Positions 17,027-25,497 of a stretch of 64,000 bases of DNA are shown here, piece after piece. The DNA comes from Mesorhizobium sp. (GTDB lineage: Bacteria > Pseudomonadota > Alphaproteobacteria > Rhizobiales > Rhizobiaceae). The stretch is taken from positions 204,770-268,769 of the forward strand of contig NZ_SUGA01000002.1 in NCBI RefSeq assembly GCF_004963255.1, written 5' to 3'. Made by a program: the position numbers and the translations under genes. How positions within the stretch are numbered: the stretch's first letter is position 1; each line of letters opens with the position of its first letter. The notes under the pieces are model-generated. The model was not told the origin of the DNA. It saw nothing but the letters and a program-made list of their open reading frames with translations, and searched no databases.

Positions 17027-17557
17027 TCAATGCTCCGGCGCGGCCTTGAACGCCTTGGTCATTGCCGCCGCGGTTTCCCCGGCGCCCCTGCGACGGCGCA
17101 GCGCGTTGTCCCGGATATCGTCCTTGGAGAGGAAGTTGACCTGGTCGATCAGCACGTCGTGCACCAGCTCGACGCCAATGCGGGTGTTGATGGTATCGCG
17201 GACCGACTTGCGGAAGGCGTCGAGATCGATCGATTCCTTCTTCGTGAAATCGATCTGCGGATTGGAATAGAGATAGGAATAGACCTGGTCGGTCATCAAC
17301 GCCTGCGCCGGCACCGACAACTTCTTCATCTGCTCCGGCTCAACGGTATAGACGAGCTTGGTGAGGAAATAGCCGTCGATCGTGCCATCGCGCAGCAGCG
17401 GCACCGAGATCATGTCGGTCTTGACGTAGTCGAGGCCGCCCAGCATCGGCTTCGGCGGTTCGGCCGCGCTGCGTTGGCTGGCCGCCTGGAAGGAATAGAA
17501 GACCGCGCCCAGCGTCACGGCGCAGATCCACAGCGCAGCGACGACAAACTTTATCAC
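17027..17557 (-). CDS. FliL-like membrane-anchored protein of the flagellar cluster
   Basis: A 176-residue protein from a GTG start. A single N-terminal membrane helix (KFVVAALWICAVTLGAVFYSF) is followed by a periplasmic domain. The end of that domain (FRKSVRDTINTRIGVELVHDVLIDQVNFLS) has the layout of the FliL C-terminus. It is distinct from the true fliL at 52314. It ends the flgJ-FlgN-like group. The function is inferred from topology and context only; it may assist stator or rod assembly. Confidence 0.65.
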   Translation of the reverse strand: MIKFVVAALWICAVTLGAVFYSFQAASQRSAAEPPKPMLGGLDYVKTDMISVPLLRDGTIDGYFLTKLVYTVEPEQMKKLSVPAQALMTDQVYSYLYSNPQIDFTKKESIDLDAFRKSVRDTINTRIGVELVHDVLIDQVNFLSKDDIRDNALRRRRGAGETAAAMTKAFKAAPEH

Positions 17558-17588
17558 CGGGTCTTTCCTTGCGCCCAGATCATCTCAA

Positions 17589-18008
17589 TCAGGCTCGAGC
17601 CATGCCGAACTCGGCGGCCGAATAGGTACCGTCCGTATCGGCTCGCTGGATGGCGTTCCTCAGAAGCGTGGCGACCTCGTTGACGGCGTTGAGATGGGCA
17701 AGGATCGCCGCCTCGTTCTTGGCCAACTTCTGGCGCAGCCTGAGCAGACCCTCGCGATGCTGCTCGAGGAATTCGATCTCGTTGGCGCCTTTGAGCGCCC
17801 GGTTGAGCTCGTAGAGATACCGGCTCTTGCGCGCGTTCGAGGCCTTGAGGTCATAGGCCGTTCCGCTGCGGATGCCGGCGGTCTCCTCGTCCACGACTTC
17901 CTCGATGCGGCCGATGATGGCGGCGAGGTTGCCGGGTCGTGCAGCGGCGGGCGCGTCCAATGTATTGGCGCGCGCGGGAAGGTTGGAAAGGTCCGTCTGG
18001 TCGGCCAT
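17589..18008 (-). CDS. FlgN-like flagellar export chaperone
   Basis: A 139-residue, largely helical protein. The region LAAIIGRIEEVVDEE ... YLYELNRALKG ... LRLRQKLAKNEAAILAHLNAVNEVA has the length and helical pattern of FlgN, the chaperone for FlgK and FlgL. It lies between flgJ and the FliL-like gene, eight bases after flgJ. Assignment rests on context and helix pattern; no diagnostic residue exists. Confidence 0.65.
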   Translation of the reverse strand: MADQTDLSNLPARANTLDAPAAARPGNLAAIIGRIEEVVDEETAGIRSGTAYDLKASNARKSRYLYELNRALKGANEIEFLEQHREGLLRLRQKLAKNEAAILAHLNAVNEVATLLRNAIQRADTDGTYSAAEFGMARA

Positions 18009-18016
18009 GTAGGTCC

Positions 18017-18586
18017 CTAGATCTTGATGTCCGTTTTTATGGTTGTGTCGTCGCCGGTCATAGACCGCGCGGCCTTGCGCTCAAGCTCCTCGACCATCGA
18101 GGTCGAGAGGCTGGTCTGATGGTCGATCTCCGCTTTCTGCGGTCCGCCGGCAACGGGGCCCACCGGCAGCTTGTGCTTGCCGTCGAGATAGTGGTCGGCG
18201 AGCATGGACCGGGCGATGCCGATGCCGCCATGCGCGGCCATGACATCGGCCACCTTCTCGGCGAGCTGCGACTTCCACATGTCGCCGGCAAGGCCCTTGC
18301 CGTAAACGCCCTCGGTGTCCTTGGGCATCATGTTCTGGATGAAGGTCGTCAGCACCATCGCCTCGAAGCGCTGGAACTTCTTCGCCGGATTGGCGGCTTC
18401 CGCCTTGTCGGCGGTGGCGCGCGAGAGCACGGAGCCGGCATCGACCGTGGCGGACGGATCGACAGAGAACGGTGCCGAAGTGCCATTCGCCCTTCTTGCG
18501 AGCGCCGCGCGCGCGGCCTCGACATCGGCCGGCTCCGCTGCGCGGGCAACGTCCATGACGATGTCGCTGGGTGGGGAAATGGCCAA
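18017..18586 (-). CDS. flgJ: Rod-binding protein FlgJ (N-terminal domain only)
   Basis: A 189-residue protein. The rod-binding domain is clear (FQRFEAMVLTTFIQNMMPK, then GLAGDMWKSQLAEKVADVMA and GGIGIARSML). The muramidase domain of enteric FlgJ is absent; a separate transglycosylase at 41835 can fill that role. A TTG start with GGCGGA five bases upstream is chosen; an ATG at 18556 has no ribosome site. A degenerate copy of the shared flagellar element lies 47 bases upstream. Confidence 0.85.
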   Translation of the reverse strand: MAISPPSDIVMDVARAAEPADVEAARAALARRANGTSAPFSVDPSATVDAGSVLSRATADKAEAANPAKKFQRFEAMVLTTFIQNMMPKDTEGVYGKGLAGDMWKSQLAEKVADVMAAHGGIGIARSMLADHYLDGKHKLPVGPVAGGPQKAEIDHQTSLSTSMVEELERKAARSMTGDDTTIKTDIKI

Positions 18587-18938
18587 GAAAGTCCGCCCTT
18601 TGCTGGTTTTGTCATCCGCAACATGACTGAACAAGCTTGTGGCAGGCTTGCGCGGATCGGCGGCCGGCGGGGAGCCCTCGTTCCTAGCCGGCGAAATGCG
18701 GCAGGACGATTCGCCGGTGAGCGGCTGCTTCTGAAAAGCATGGCGGCCTGATCGCAATTTCCAGCGGCATCCAATGACTGGCCTTGGCCTGCTGGAGCGC
18801 TTTGTCCTGAATTGTCCGCATCTGTCCATATGTGCCGGTATCGGCTTTCGGCAGGCGTCTCTAGCCTTTGACCCGGGCCACCCGCCGGTGCGCCCGAGGG
18901 GGTTCTGCGCGGTTGCGTCAGCAGGCTGGGGACACGGA
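18587..18938. other. 352-bp divergent region between flgJ and the autotransporter
   Basis: No gene is evident. It must hold promoters for both directions. On the minus strand it carries GCGCAAG at 18647-18653, nine bases before AGCT, a degenerate version of the element that precedes other flagellar units. No strong hairpin is seen. Confidence 0.5.
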
Positions 18939-21900
18939 ATGGACATGACGAAGCGTTCGCAGGCGGGCCGGCGTGCCTCGCCGGCAATGGTTGCTGGCCT
19001 GGCGGCGCTGTTCATGTCGAGCTCGACGTTTGCGCTCGGCGCTTCGCTGAGCTGGAACGGCTTGGCTTCGGGCAACTGGTTCACGGCAGGCAATTGGACG
19101 CCATCCTCGACGCCGACCGCCGGTGACCAGCTCACCATAAACAGCGCAGGCGCCAACACGGCTACCGTCAGCACTGCCGGAGCGGCGGCGCAAACCATCA
19201 ATATCGGTAGCATCGCCGGTTCGAACGGCGCGCTCGTCGTCACTGGTGCGGGCGCGCTTTCGGTGTCGAGCAACTATCTGATCGTGGGCGATTTCGGCAC
19301 CGGCGCGCTGACCATTTCGAGCGGCGGCAAGGTCACCAGCGCCGGCGGTGTCGTCGCCAACAATCCGTCGTCTTCCGGCACGGTCACCATCACCGGCGCC
19401 GGTTCGCAATGGGCGAACAGCTTCCTGTCGATCGCGGCCGACAATGGCGCGGTCGGCCGTGTCCGCGTCGAGGCGGGCGGCAAGCTGTTGTCCAGCGGCA
19501 ATGTCATGATCGGCGAGACCTCGGCCAATGCCGATGGCCAGCTGATCGTCACCGGCAGCGGCTCGGACTTCACGATGAGCGGATCGATCGCGACCCAGCT
19601 CGTCATCGGCGCGACGGGCAAAGGCGATTTCCAGCTGCTCGATAATGCCACTGCAACGACCATCCGCACCTATGTCGGCGGCAACGTCGGCACCAGTGGG
19701 ATCGGCACCGCCACCGTCTCGGGCGGCGCATCATGGTCGACCGGAAATCTATTTGTCGGCCAGACGGCGACCGGCACGCTGACCGTCTCGGGCGGCGGCA
19801 AGCTCACCACCACCTATACGGTTGGGGCCAGCACCGCGGCCAACATCGTCAACGGCAAGGTGACGGTCACCGGCGCCGGTTCGCAATGGAAGATCACCGG
19901 CGCCTACAACAACGTGCCGCTGGCGATGGGCTCGACCAGCCAGACGTCGGAGCTGAACGTGCTTGCCGGGGGCACGATGCTGATCGATTCCACTGCCAGC
20001 AGCTTCCTCAGCGGCGACGCCCGGATCGCCAACACCGCCAATTCCAAGGCGGCGATCACCGTCGACGGCGTGGGGTCGAGCTTCACCACGCCCTACCGGC
20101 TCTATTTCGGCAACGCCACCAATTCGACCGCGACGCTGACGGTGTCCGGCGGCGGCAAGCTCAACACCGGCTATACGAACATTTCGAGCGCCAGCGATGC
20201 CTCCGCTGCCACAGCCGATACGGTGACGGTGACCGGCGCCGGCTCCGTCTGGACGATCAGCGACACGCTTGGCTCCGGCCCTAGCGATCTGCAAGGCATC
20301 ACTGTCGGGGGCGCTGGCAAGGGCGTGCTGACAATCGCCGATGGCGGCGACGTCAAGGTCAATGGCGGCACCGGCACTGTCGGCATCGGTGGGCTTGCCG
20401 GCTCGTCCGGCACACTGAACATCGGTGCTGGCGCAGCCAGCCCGGCGGCGGCGCCCGGCACGCTCGAAGCGTCGAGCGTCATCTTTTCCAGCACGGCCGC
20501 CGCGCCGCAGTCAGTCAACTTCAACCACACTTCCAGCAGCTATGTGTTCGCGCCGAAACTCGACGGCAACGGGCCGGGAGCCGTCAACATCATCGCCGGC
20601 ACCACCATCTTCACCGCCGACAATACCTACACCGCGCCGACCACGATCAGCAGCGGCGCTACGCTGCAGCTCGGCAATGGCGGCCCAACGGGCGGCGTCA
20701 CGAGCAATGTCACCAACAACGGTACACTGATCTTCAACCGTTCGGCCAATTTCGGCCTCGGCTATGCCGGCGTCGTTTCCGGCAGCGGCCAGGTGATCAA
20801 GAACGGCAGCGGCACGATCACGCTGACCGGCGCCAACACCTATGGCGGCGGCACCACGATCAGCAGCGGCGAACTTCGCATCGGCAATTTCCTGGCCGAT
20901 GGCGCGCTGACCGGCAACTACGTCAACCACGGCAAGCTGTCGGTATTCTTCAACGGCACGCCGTCCTACTCCGGTGTCATCTCCGGCGAAGGCAGCTTCG
21001 AAAAGACCGGCAACGGGACGCTGACGCTGAACAGCGTGCAGACCTATACCGGCGGCACGACAATTTCGTTCGGCAGCCTGATCCTCGGCGGCAACGACCG
21101 GCTGGCGACGACAGGCGCGCTGATCGGCAATGGCGGTGTCTTCGACCTCAACGGTTTCAACCAGACCATCGGCGATCTCTCCGGCTACGGCCGGCTCGAG
21201 ATCCGGACGGGCACGCTCACCGCCGGTGCCTTGGCCGACACGCTTTATCAGGGCCAGATAAACGGCACCGGCACCTTCACCAAGCAGGGCAGCGGCACGC
21301 TGACCATCAGCGGCAACAAGAACTTCGCCGGCACGACCAACGTCAATGCCGGCGCGCTGATCGTCAACGGCTCGATGGCGTCGAGCACCTTCCAAGTCGA
21401 TTCCGGCGGCGCGCTCGGTGGCACCGGATCGGTCGGCGCCGCCACCATTACCAATGGCGGCACGCTGCTTGGCGTCGCCGGCCAGACGCTGACCACGGCC
21501 TCGCTGACGCTGAACGACCGTTCCAATCTCAACGTCTCGCTGGGCGCGGCCAGCACCACGCCGCTGTTCGACGTCACCGGCGCGCTGACGCTGGACGGCA
21601 AGCTGTCGGTGAGCGACGCCGGCGGCTTCGGCAACGGCACCTACCGCATCGCCAATTATGGCGGCACGCTGACCAACAATGGCCTGGTGATCGGCACCGT
21701 GCCGCCGGGATTCAACCCGGGCGACTGGTCGATTCAGGGCGGCAGCGGCATCGTCAACCTCGTGGTCGCCACCGGCGCCGGCGAGCAATATTGGGACGGC
21801 GCCAATCTGAGCCCGGGCGGGGTGGCCGATGGGCGCGGCGGCAACGGCACGTGGGACACTTCCAGCACCAACTGGACGAATGCGGCCGGCGACATCAACG

Positions 21901-24329
21901 CCGCCTGGGCGAGCCAGAAGGCGGTGTTCGCCGGCACGCCAGGCACGGTGACAGTGGCAGGCTCGCAGACCTTCACCGGCCTGCGCTTCGTGTCCCATCC
22001 GACCGACTGGACCTACACGCTTGCCGCCGGCACGGGCGGGGCGCTGGTCACCAATTCGGCCGCCACCGAAATCATCGTCGCCGCCGATCCGGGCGCCAGC
22101 ATCAACAAGGCGGTCGTCAATGTCGGCATTTCCGGAACCGGCAGCATCGTCAAGCTCGGCGACGGGACGCTGACGCTGGGCGTCGCCAACACCTATCAGG
22201 GCGGCACGACGATCAAGGAAGGCGAGCTGGTCGCGGCGGCCAATGGCGCGCTCGGCACCGGCGGGGTTTCGGTGGCAGGTGCGCCTGCGGCGACGCTTCT
22301 GCCGGTGCTGCGCTTTGCCGGCCCGGTCAATGCCAACGGGCTTTCGATCTCGACCCAGAACGGCTCGGTGGTGTTCGACAACCAGTCGAGCGCCGGCACG
22401 GCCGAGATCACCAACCAGGGTAACGGCAAGACCGTTTTCCTTACCGGCAGCAGCGCCGGCAACACTGCCATCACCAACCAGGGCGGCGGCACCACGGCGT
22501 TCCGCGGCGACAACAGCTCGGAGCAAGCGAGGATCATCAACCAGAGCGGCGGCAAGCTCGACCTCTCGACTTTCGACGCGGCCGGGCCTTGCAACTGCGT
22601 GTCGCTGGGCTCGGTCTCGGGCGCCGGCGACATCCTGCTTGGCGCGCATGTGCTCAAGACCGGCGCGCTCAATCTCGACGAGACCATTTCGGGTGTCATC
22701 TCTGACGGCGGCGCGCTGGCCAAGGGCAGCTTCACCAAGACCGGCACCGGCAAACTGGTGCTGTCCGGCGCCAACACCTATCTCGGCATGACCACGGTCA
22801 GCGCCGGGACCTTGCGGATCGACGGCTCGCTCGGCTCCGCCGATCTGACCGTCGCGAACGGCGCCACGCTTGGCGGCAACGGCGCGATCGGTACGCTGGC
22901 CGGCGGCACGGTGACCATCCAGGCCGGCGGCCATCATGCGCCGGGCGCGTCGATCGGCACGCAGACCATCAATGGCGATTACAAAATGGCCGGCACGCTC
23001 GACATCGAGGTCGACACGGTGAGCGCCGACAAGGTCGTGGTGACGGGCAATGTCGATCTCACCGGCGGCACGCTTGCCTTGCACGAGCTGACCGGCACCG
23101 GCTGGCAGCCGAGCCAGACCTACACCATCATCGACAATCAGGGCGGCAATGCCGTGACCGGGCAGTTCGCCACCATCAGCCACGTCTATGCCTTCCTGAC
23201 GCCGGACGTGGTCTATGACGGCGGCGACGGCAACAATGTCGTGCTGACGCTGACCCGCAACGCGGTCGATTTCTCGTCCGTTGCCGAGACGCCAAACCAG
23301 AAGGCGGCGGCCGGCGGCATCGAACAGCTTGGCGCCGGCAATACCGTTTACAATGCCATCGCGCCGCTGTCGGCGGACGGCGCGCGCTTTGCCTTCGACC
23401 AGCTGTCCGGCGAAGTCCATGCTGCCGCCGCCGGCCTGCTTCTGGACGAAAGCCGGCTGTTGCGCGAAGCGGCGCTCGGGCGCGTCGGAGCGACGATCGC
23501 CGAGCCAGGGGCGCGGGGCTTCTGGATGCAGGGCGCCGGCCTTGCCCGCTCGCAGCGAAGCGACGGCAATGCCGCCGATGCCGACCTCAACACCGGCGCC
23601 TTCTTCGCTGGCATCGACGCCTCCGTCGGCGACGGCTGGACGCTCGGCTTTCTTGGCGGCATCAGCGTCACCTCGCTCGACATCGACGACCGCGCCTCTT
23701 CCGCCGACATCACCAGCGTGCATTTCGGCGCTTATGGCGGCGGCGCCATCGACAGCGTGCGGCTGAAGTTCGGCGCCGGCTACAGCCATCATGATATCGA
23801 CACCAAGCGCAGCCCAGCTTTCGCCGGCTTCAGCGATGCGCTCAGCGCCGGCTACGGCGCAAGCACCTTGCAGGTGTTCGGCGAGGCGTCGCGCCCCTTC
23901 GATCTCGGCGCGCTCAAGCTCGAGCCGTTCGCCAATCTCGCCTATGTGCATCTATCCACCGACGGCTTTGCCGAGGACGGCGGGGCGGCGGCGCTGTCTT
24001 CGGGCGGCTTCAGCAACGACGCCACTTTCACCACGCTCGGCGCAAGGGTGTCGCAGAAGATGGTCGTCGGCGATACGGCAGTCGAGGCGCGTGCCTCGCT
24101 CGGCTGGCGTCATGCCTTCGCCGATGCGCCGGCGGCGCGGCTCTCGTTCGATGGCGGCGACGGCTTCACCGTGTTCGGCGTGCCGATCGCGCGCGACGCG
24201 GTGGCGCTGCAGGCCGGCGTCGATGTCGACCTTGGCGGGGCCAGCCGCCTCGGCTTCAGCTATGACGGCCAGTTCGCGTCCGGCGCCATGGAGAACGCCT
24301 TCAAGGCAAGCTTCTCGACACGGTTCTGA
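18939..24329 (+). CDS. Type Va autotransporter adhesin
   Basis: A 1796-residue secreted surface protein. It has a signal sequence (SPAMVAGLAALFMSSSTFALG, about residues 16-36). A long Gly/Thr/Asn-rich beta-helix passenger follows, with two repeat kinds: VTVTGAGSQW-type repeats early and autotransporter beta-strand repeats such as LTGANTYGGGTTISSG later. A C-terminal autotransporter barrel of ~280 residues ends in Phe (KASFSTRF). It likely mediates adhesion or biofilm formation. It is the only plus-strand gene inside the flagellar block here. ATGs at 18939 and 18945 are both possible starts. Confidence 0.92.
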   Translation: MDMTKRSQAGRRASPAMVAGLAALFMSSSTFALGASLSWNGLASGNWFTAGNWTPSSTPTAGDQLTINSAGANTATVSTAGAAAQTINIGSIAGSNGALVVTGAGALSVSSNYLIVGDFGTGALTISSGGKVTSAGGVVANNPSSSGTVTITGAGSQWANSFLSIAADNGAVGRVRVEAGGKLLSSGNVMIGETSANADGQLIVTGSGSDFTMSGSIATQLVIGATGKGDFQLLDNATATTIRTYVGGNVGTSGIGTATVSGGASWSTGNLFVGQTATGTLTVSGGGKLTTTYTVGASTAANIVNGKVTVTGAGSQWKITGAYNNVPLAMGSTSQTSELNVLAGGTMLIDSTASSFLSGDARIANTANSKAAITVDGVGSSFTTPYRLYFGNATNSTATLTVSGGGKLNTGYTNISSASDASAATADTVTVTGAGSVWTISDTLGSGPSDLQGITVGGAGKGVLTIADGGDVKVNGGTGTVGIGGLAGSSGTLNIGAGAASPAAAPGTLEASSVIFSSTAAAPQSVNFNHTSSSYVFAPKLDGNGPGAVNIIAGTTIFTADNTYTAPTTISSGATLQLGNGGPTGGVTSNVTNNGTLIFNRSANFGLGYAGVVSGSGQVIKNGSGTITLTGANTYGGGTTISSGELRIGNFLADGALTGNYVNHGKLSVFFNGTPSYSGVISGEGSFEKTGNGTLTLNSVQTYTGGTTISFGSLILGGNDRLATTGALIGNGGVFDLNGFNQTIGDLSGYGRLEIRTGTLTAGALADTLYQGQINGTGTFTKQGSGTLTISGNKNFAGTTNVNAGALIVNGSMASSTFQVDSGGALGGTGSVGAATITNGGTLLGVAGQTLTTASLTLNDRSNLNVSLGAASTTPLFDVTGALTLDGKLSVSDAGGFGNGTYRIANYGGTLTNNGLVIGTVPPGFNPGDWSIQGGSGIVNLVVATGAGEQYWDGANLSPGGVADGRGGNGTWDTSSTNWTNAAGDINAAWASQKAVFAGTPGTVTVAGSQTFTGLRFVSHPTDWTYTLAAGTGGALVTNSAATEIIVAADPGASINKAVVNVGISGTGSIVKLGDGTLTLGVANTYQGGTTIKEGELVAAANGALGTGGVSVAGAPAATLLPVLRFAGPVNANGLSISTQNGSVVFDNQSSAGTAEITNQGNGKTVFLTGSSAGNTAITNQGGGTTAFRGDNSSEQARIINQSGGKLDLSTFDAAGPCNCVSLGSVSGAGDILLGAHVLKTGALNLDETISGVISDGGALAKGSFTKTGTGKLVLSGANTYLGMTTVSAGTLRIDGSLGSADLTVANGATLGGNGAIGTLAGGTVTIQAGGHHAPGASIGTQTINGDYKMAGTLDIEVDTVSADKVVVTGNVDLTGGTLALHELTGTGWQPSQTYTIIDNQGGNAVTGQFATISHVYAFLTPDVVYDGGDGNNVVLTLTRNAVDFSSVAETPNQKAAAGGIEQLGAGNTVYNAIAPLSADGARFAFDQLSGEVHAAAAGLLLDESRLLREAALGRVGATIAEPGARGFWMQGAGLARSQRSDGNAADADLNTGAFFAGIDASVGDGWTLGFLGGISVTSLDIDDRASSADITSVHFGAYGGGAIDSVRLKFGAGYSHHDIDTKRSPAFAGFSDALSAGYGASTLQVFGEASRPFDLGALKLEPFANLAYVHLSTDGFAEDGGAAALSSGGFSNDATFTTLGARVSQKMVVGDTAVEARASLGWRHAFADAPAARLSFDGGDGFTVFGVPIARDAVALQAGVDVDLGGASRLGFSYDGQFASGAMENAFKASFSTRF

Positions 24330-24349
24330 GGGGCCGTCCGAAAGCGGGA

Positions 24350-24739
24350 TCAGCTCTCGTCCCGCCGTTGCTTCTGCGTGATGAGGTCTAACCGCTCGCG
24401 GTCGGAGCGTTCGCGTTCGTCGCGGCGGCGCACATCCTTGTAGGCACGCTCGACCATGTTGGTGCGCGCCGTCGCGGTGGCGATCAGCGCGGCTTCGTGC
24501 TTGGCATCTTCCAGATTCTGTTTCTGGCGGCCGAGCGCGTCGGTAATGCGCTTGTGGTAGAGCGCGGGAAAGAGGCCGGCGAGCGATTTGTCGGTGTCGA
24601 AATGCTCGATCAGTTCCTTGACCTCCGCTTCCGCCTTGACGGCGGCGGCGAGGAAGCCGGCATGGCGGGTCTCGTGCAGCGCCTTCAACTGCTCCTGCAC
24701 CTTGACCAGTTTCTTCAGGCGGTCTTTTCGCGTCGTCAT
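24350..24739 (-). CDS. FliJ-like coiled-coil protein
   Basis: A 129-residue protein, almost all charged helix (RLKKLVKVQEQLKALHETRHAG ... MVERAYKDVRRRDERERSDRER). Length, heptad pattern and position five bases after fliR fit a FliJ-like cytoplasmic export component. Primary similarity to FliJ is weak by eye. It is convergent with the autotransporter, 20 bases away. Confidence 0.6.
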   Translation of the reverse strand: MTTRKDRLKKLVKVQEQLKALHETRHAGFLAAAVKAEAEVKELIEHFDTDKSLAGLFPALYHKRITDALGRQKQNLEDAKHEAALIATATARTNMVERAYKDVRRRDERERSDRERLDLITQKQRRDES

Positions 24740-24744
24740 GGCGG

Positions 24745-25497
24745 CTATCTCGCCAGCGTGAGGTCGACGAAGCCGTCGACGAACAGCGACAGCAGCGTGC
24801 CGACAGCGAAATAGAAGATGATCATGCCGCCGGCGATGACGAAGGGCAGCGAGATGAAATAGACCGGGATCTGCGGCGTCAGCTTGTTGACGAAGCCGAT
24901 CGTCAGGTTGACCAGGATGGCATAGGCGACGAAGGGGCTGCCGAGCCGGATTACCAGGAAGAAGGCATCCGACACGGTGTCGGTGACGTCGATCAGCGCC
25001 GCCTGCGGGTTGAAGAACACGTTGACCGGGGCGACCTGGTAGGAGGCGACCAGCGCCTTGACGATCTCGTGGTCGAAATCGAAGACGAAAAGCAGAAGCA
25101 GGGCCGAGAACGAGATGATGGCGGCAAGGGCTGCCTGCGGCTCCGGCTCCTCGATCGCCGGCCCGCCCGAGCCGCCATAGCCGATCAGCGTGGCGATGGC
25201 CGAGCCCATGAAGCGCAGCGCTTCCATGTAGAGCCTGGTCATGGCGCCGATCAGCCCGCCGACGAGCAACTCGGAGACGATCATCGGCGCGAGCACCTGC
25301 GGACGCGGATCGACGAACGGGTAGATGCGGTCCCACAGGAAGGCGAGCAGGCCGCCGGTCGCGGCGATCGACACGAAGAGCCTGATCTGCAGCGGCACGC
25401 GCGCGCTGGACAGGCCGGGCATCAGCATGAAGCAGGCGCCGATGCGGCAGAAGGCGAGGAAGGCGGCGATGACGACGCCTTGCGAGAGCGCGTTCAC
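24745..25497 (-). CDS. fliR: Flagellar export protein FliR
   Basis: A 250-residue inner membrane protein with about six helices ([22 protein letters not shown] at the start, [22 protein letters not shown] near the end). FliR is part of the FliPQR export gate. Its ATG overlaps the flhA stop by four bases (25494-25497), showing translational coupling. Confidence 0.95.
   Translation of the reverse strand: MNALSQGVVIAAFLAFCRIGACFMLMPGLSSARVPLQIRLFVSIAATGGLLAFLWDRIYPFVDPRPQVLAPMIVSELLVGGLIGAMTRLYMEALRFMGSAIATLIGYGGSGGPAIEEPEPQAALAAIISFSALLLLFVFDFDHEIVKALVASYQVAPVNVFFNPQAALIDVTDTVSDAFFLVIRLGSPFVAYAILVNLTIGFVNKLTPQIPVYFISLPFVIAGGMIIFYFAVGTLLSLFVDGFVDLTLAR

Noticed and set aside
19300..23000. Many short repeated units that could suggest a CRISPR or satellite array
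   Set aside because: The repeats are degenerate, codon-phased and encode beta-helix turns; there are no uniform spacers.
20511..23951. An 1146-residue open frame on the minus strand opposite the autotransporter
   Set aside because: It is a composition shadow: repetitive GC-rich passenger sequence keeps the opposite frame open. The translation is Arg/Ala/Gly-rich with no recognisable domain, and the plus-strand gene has clear signal, repeats and barrel.
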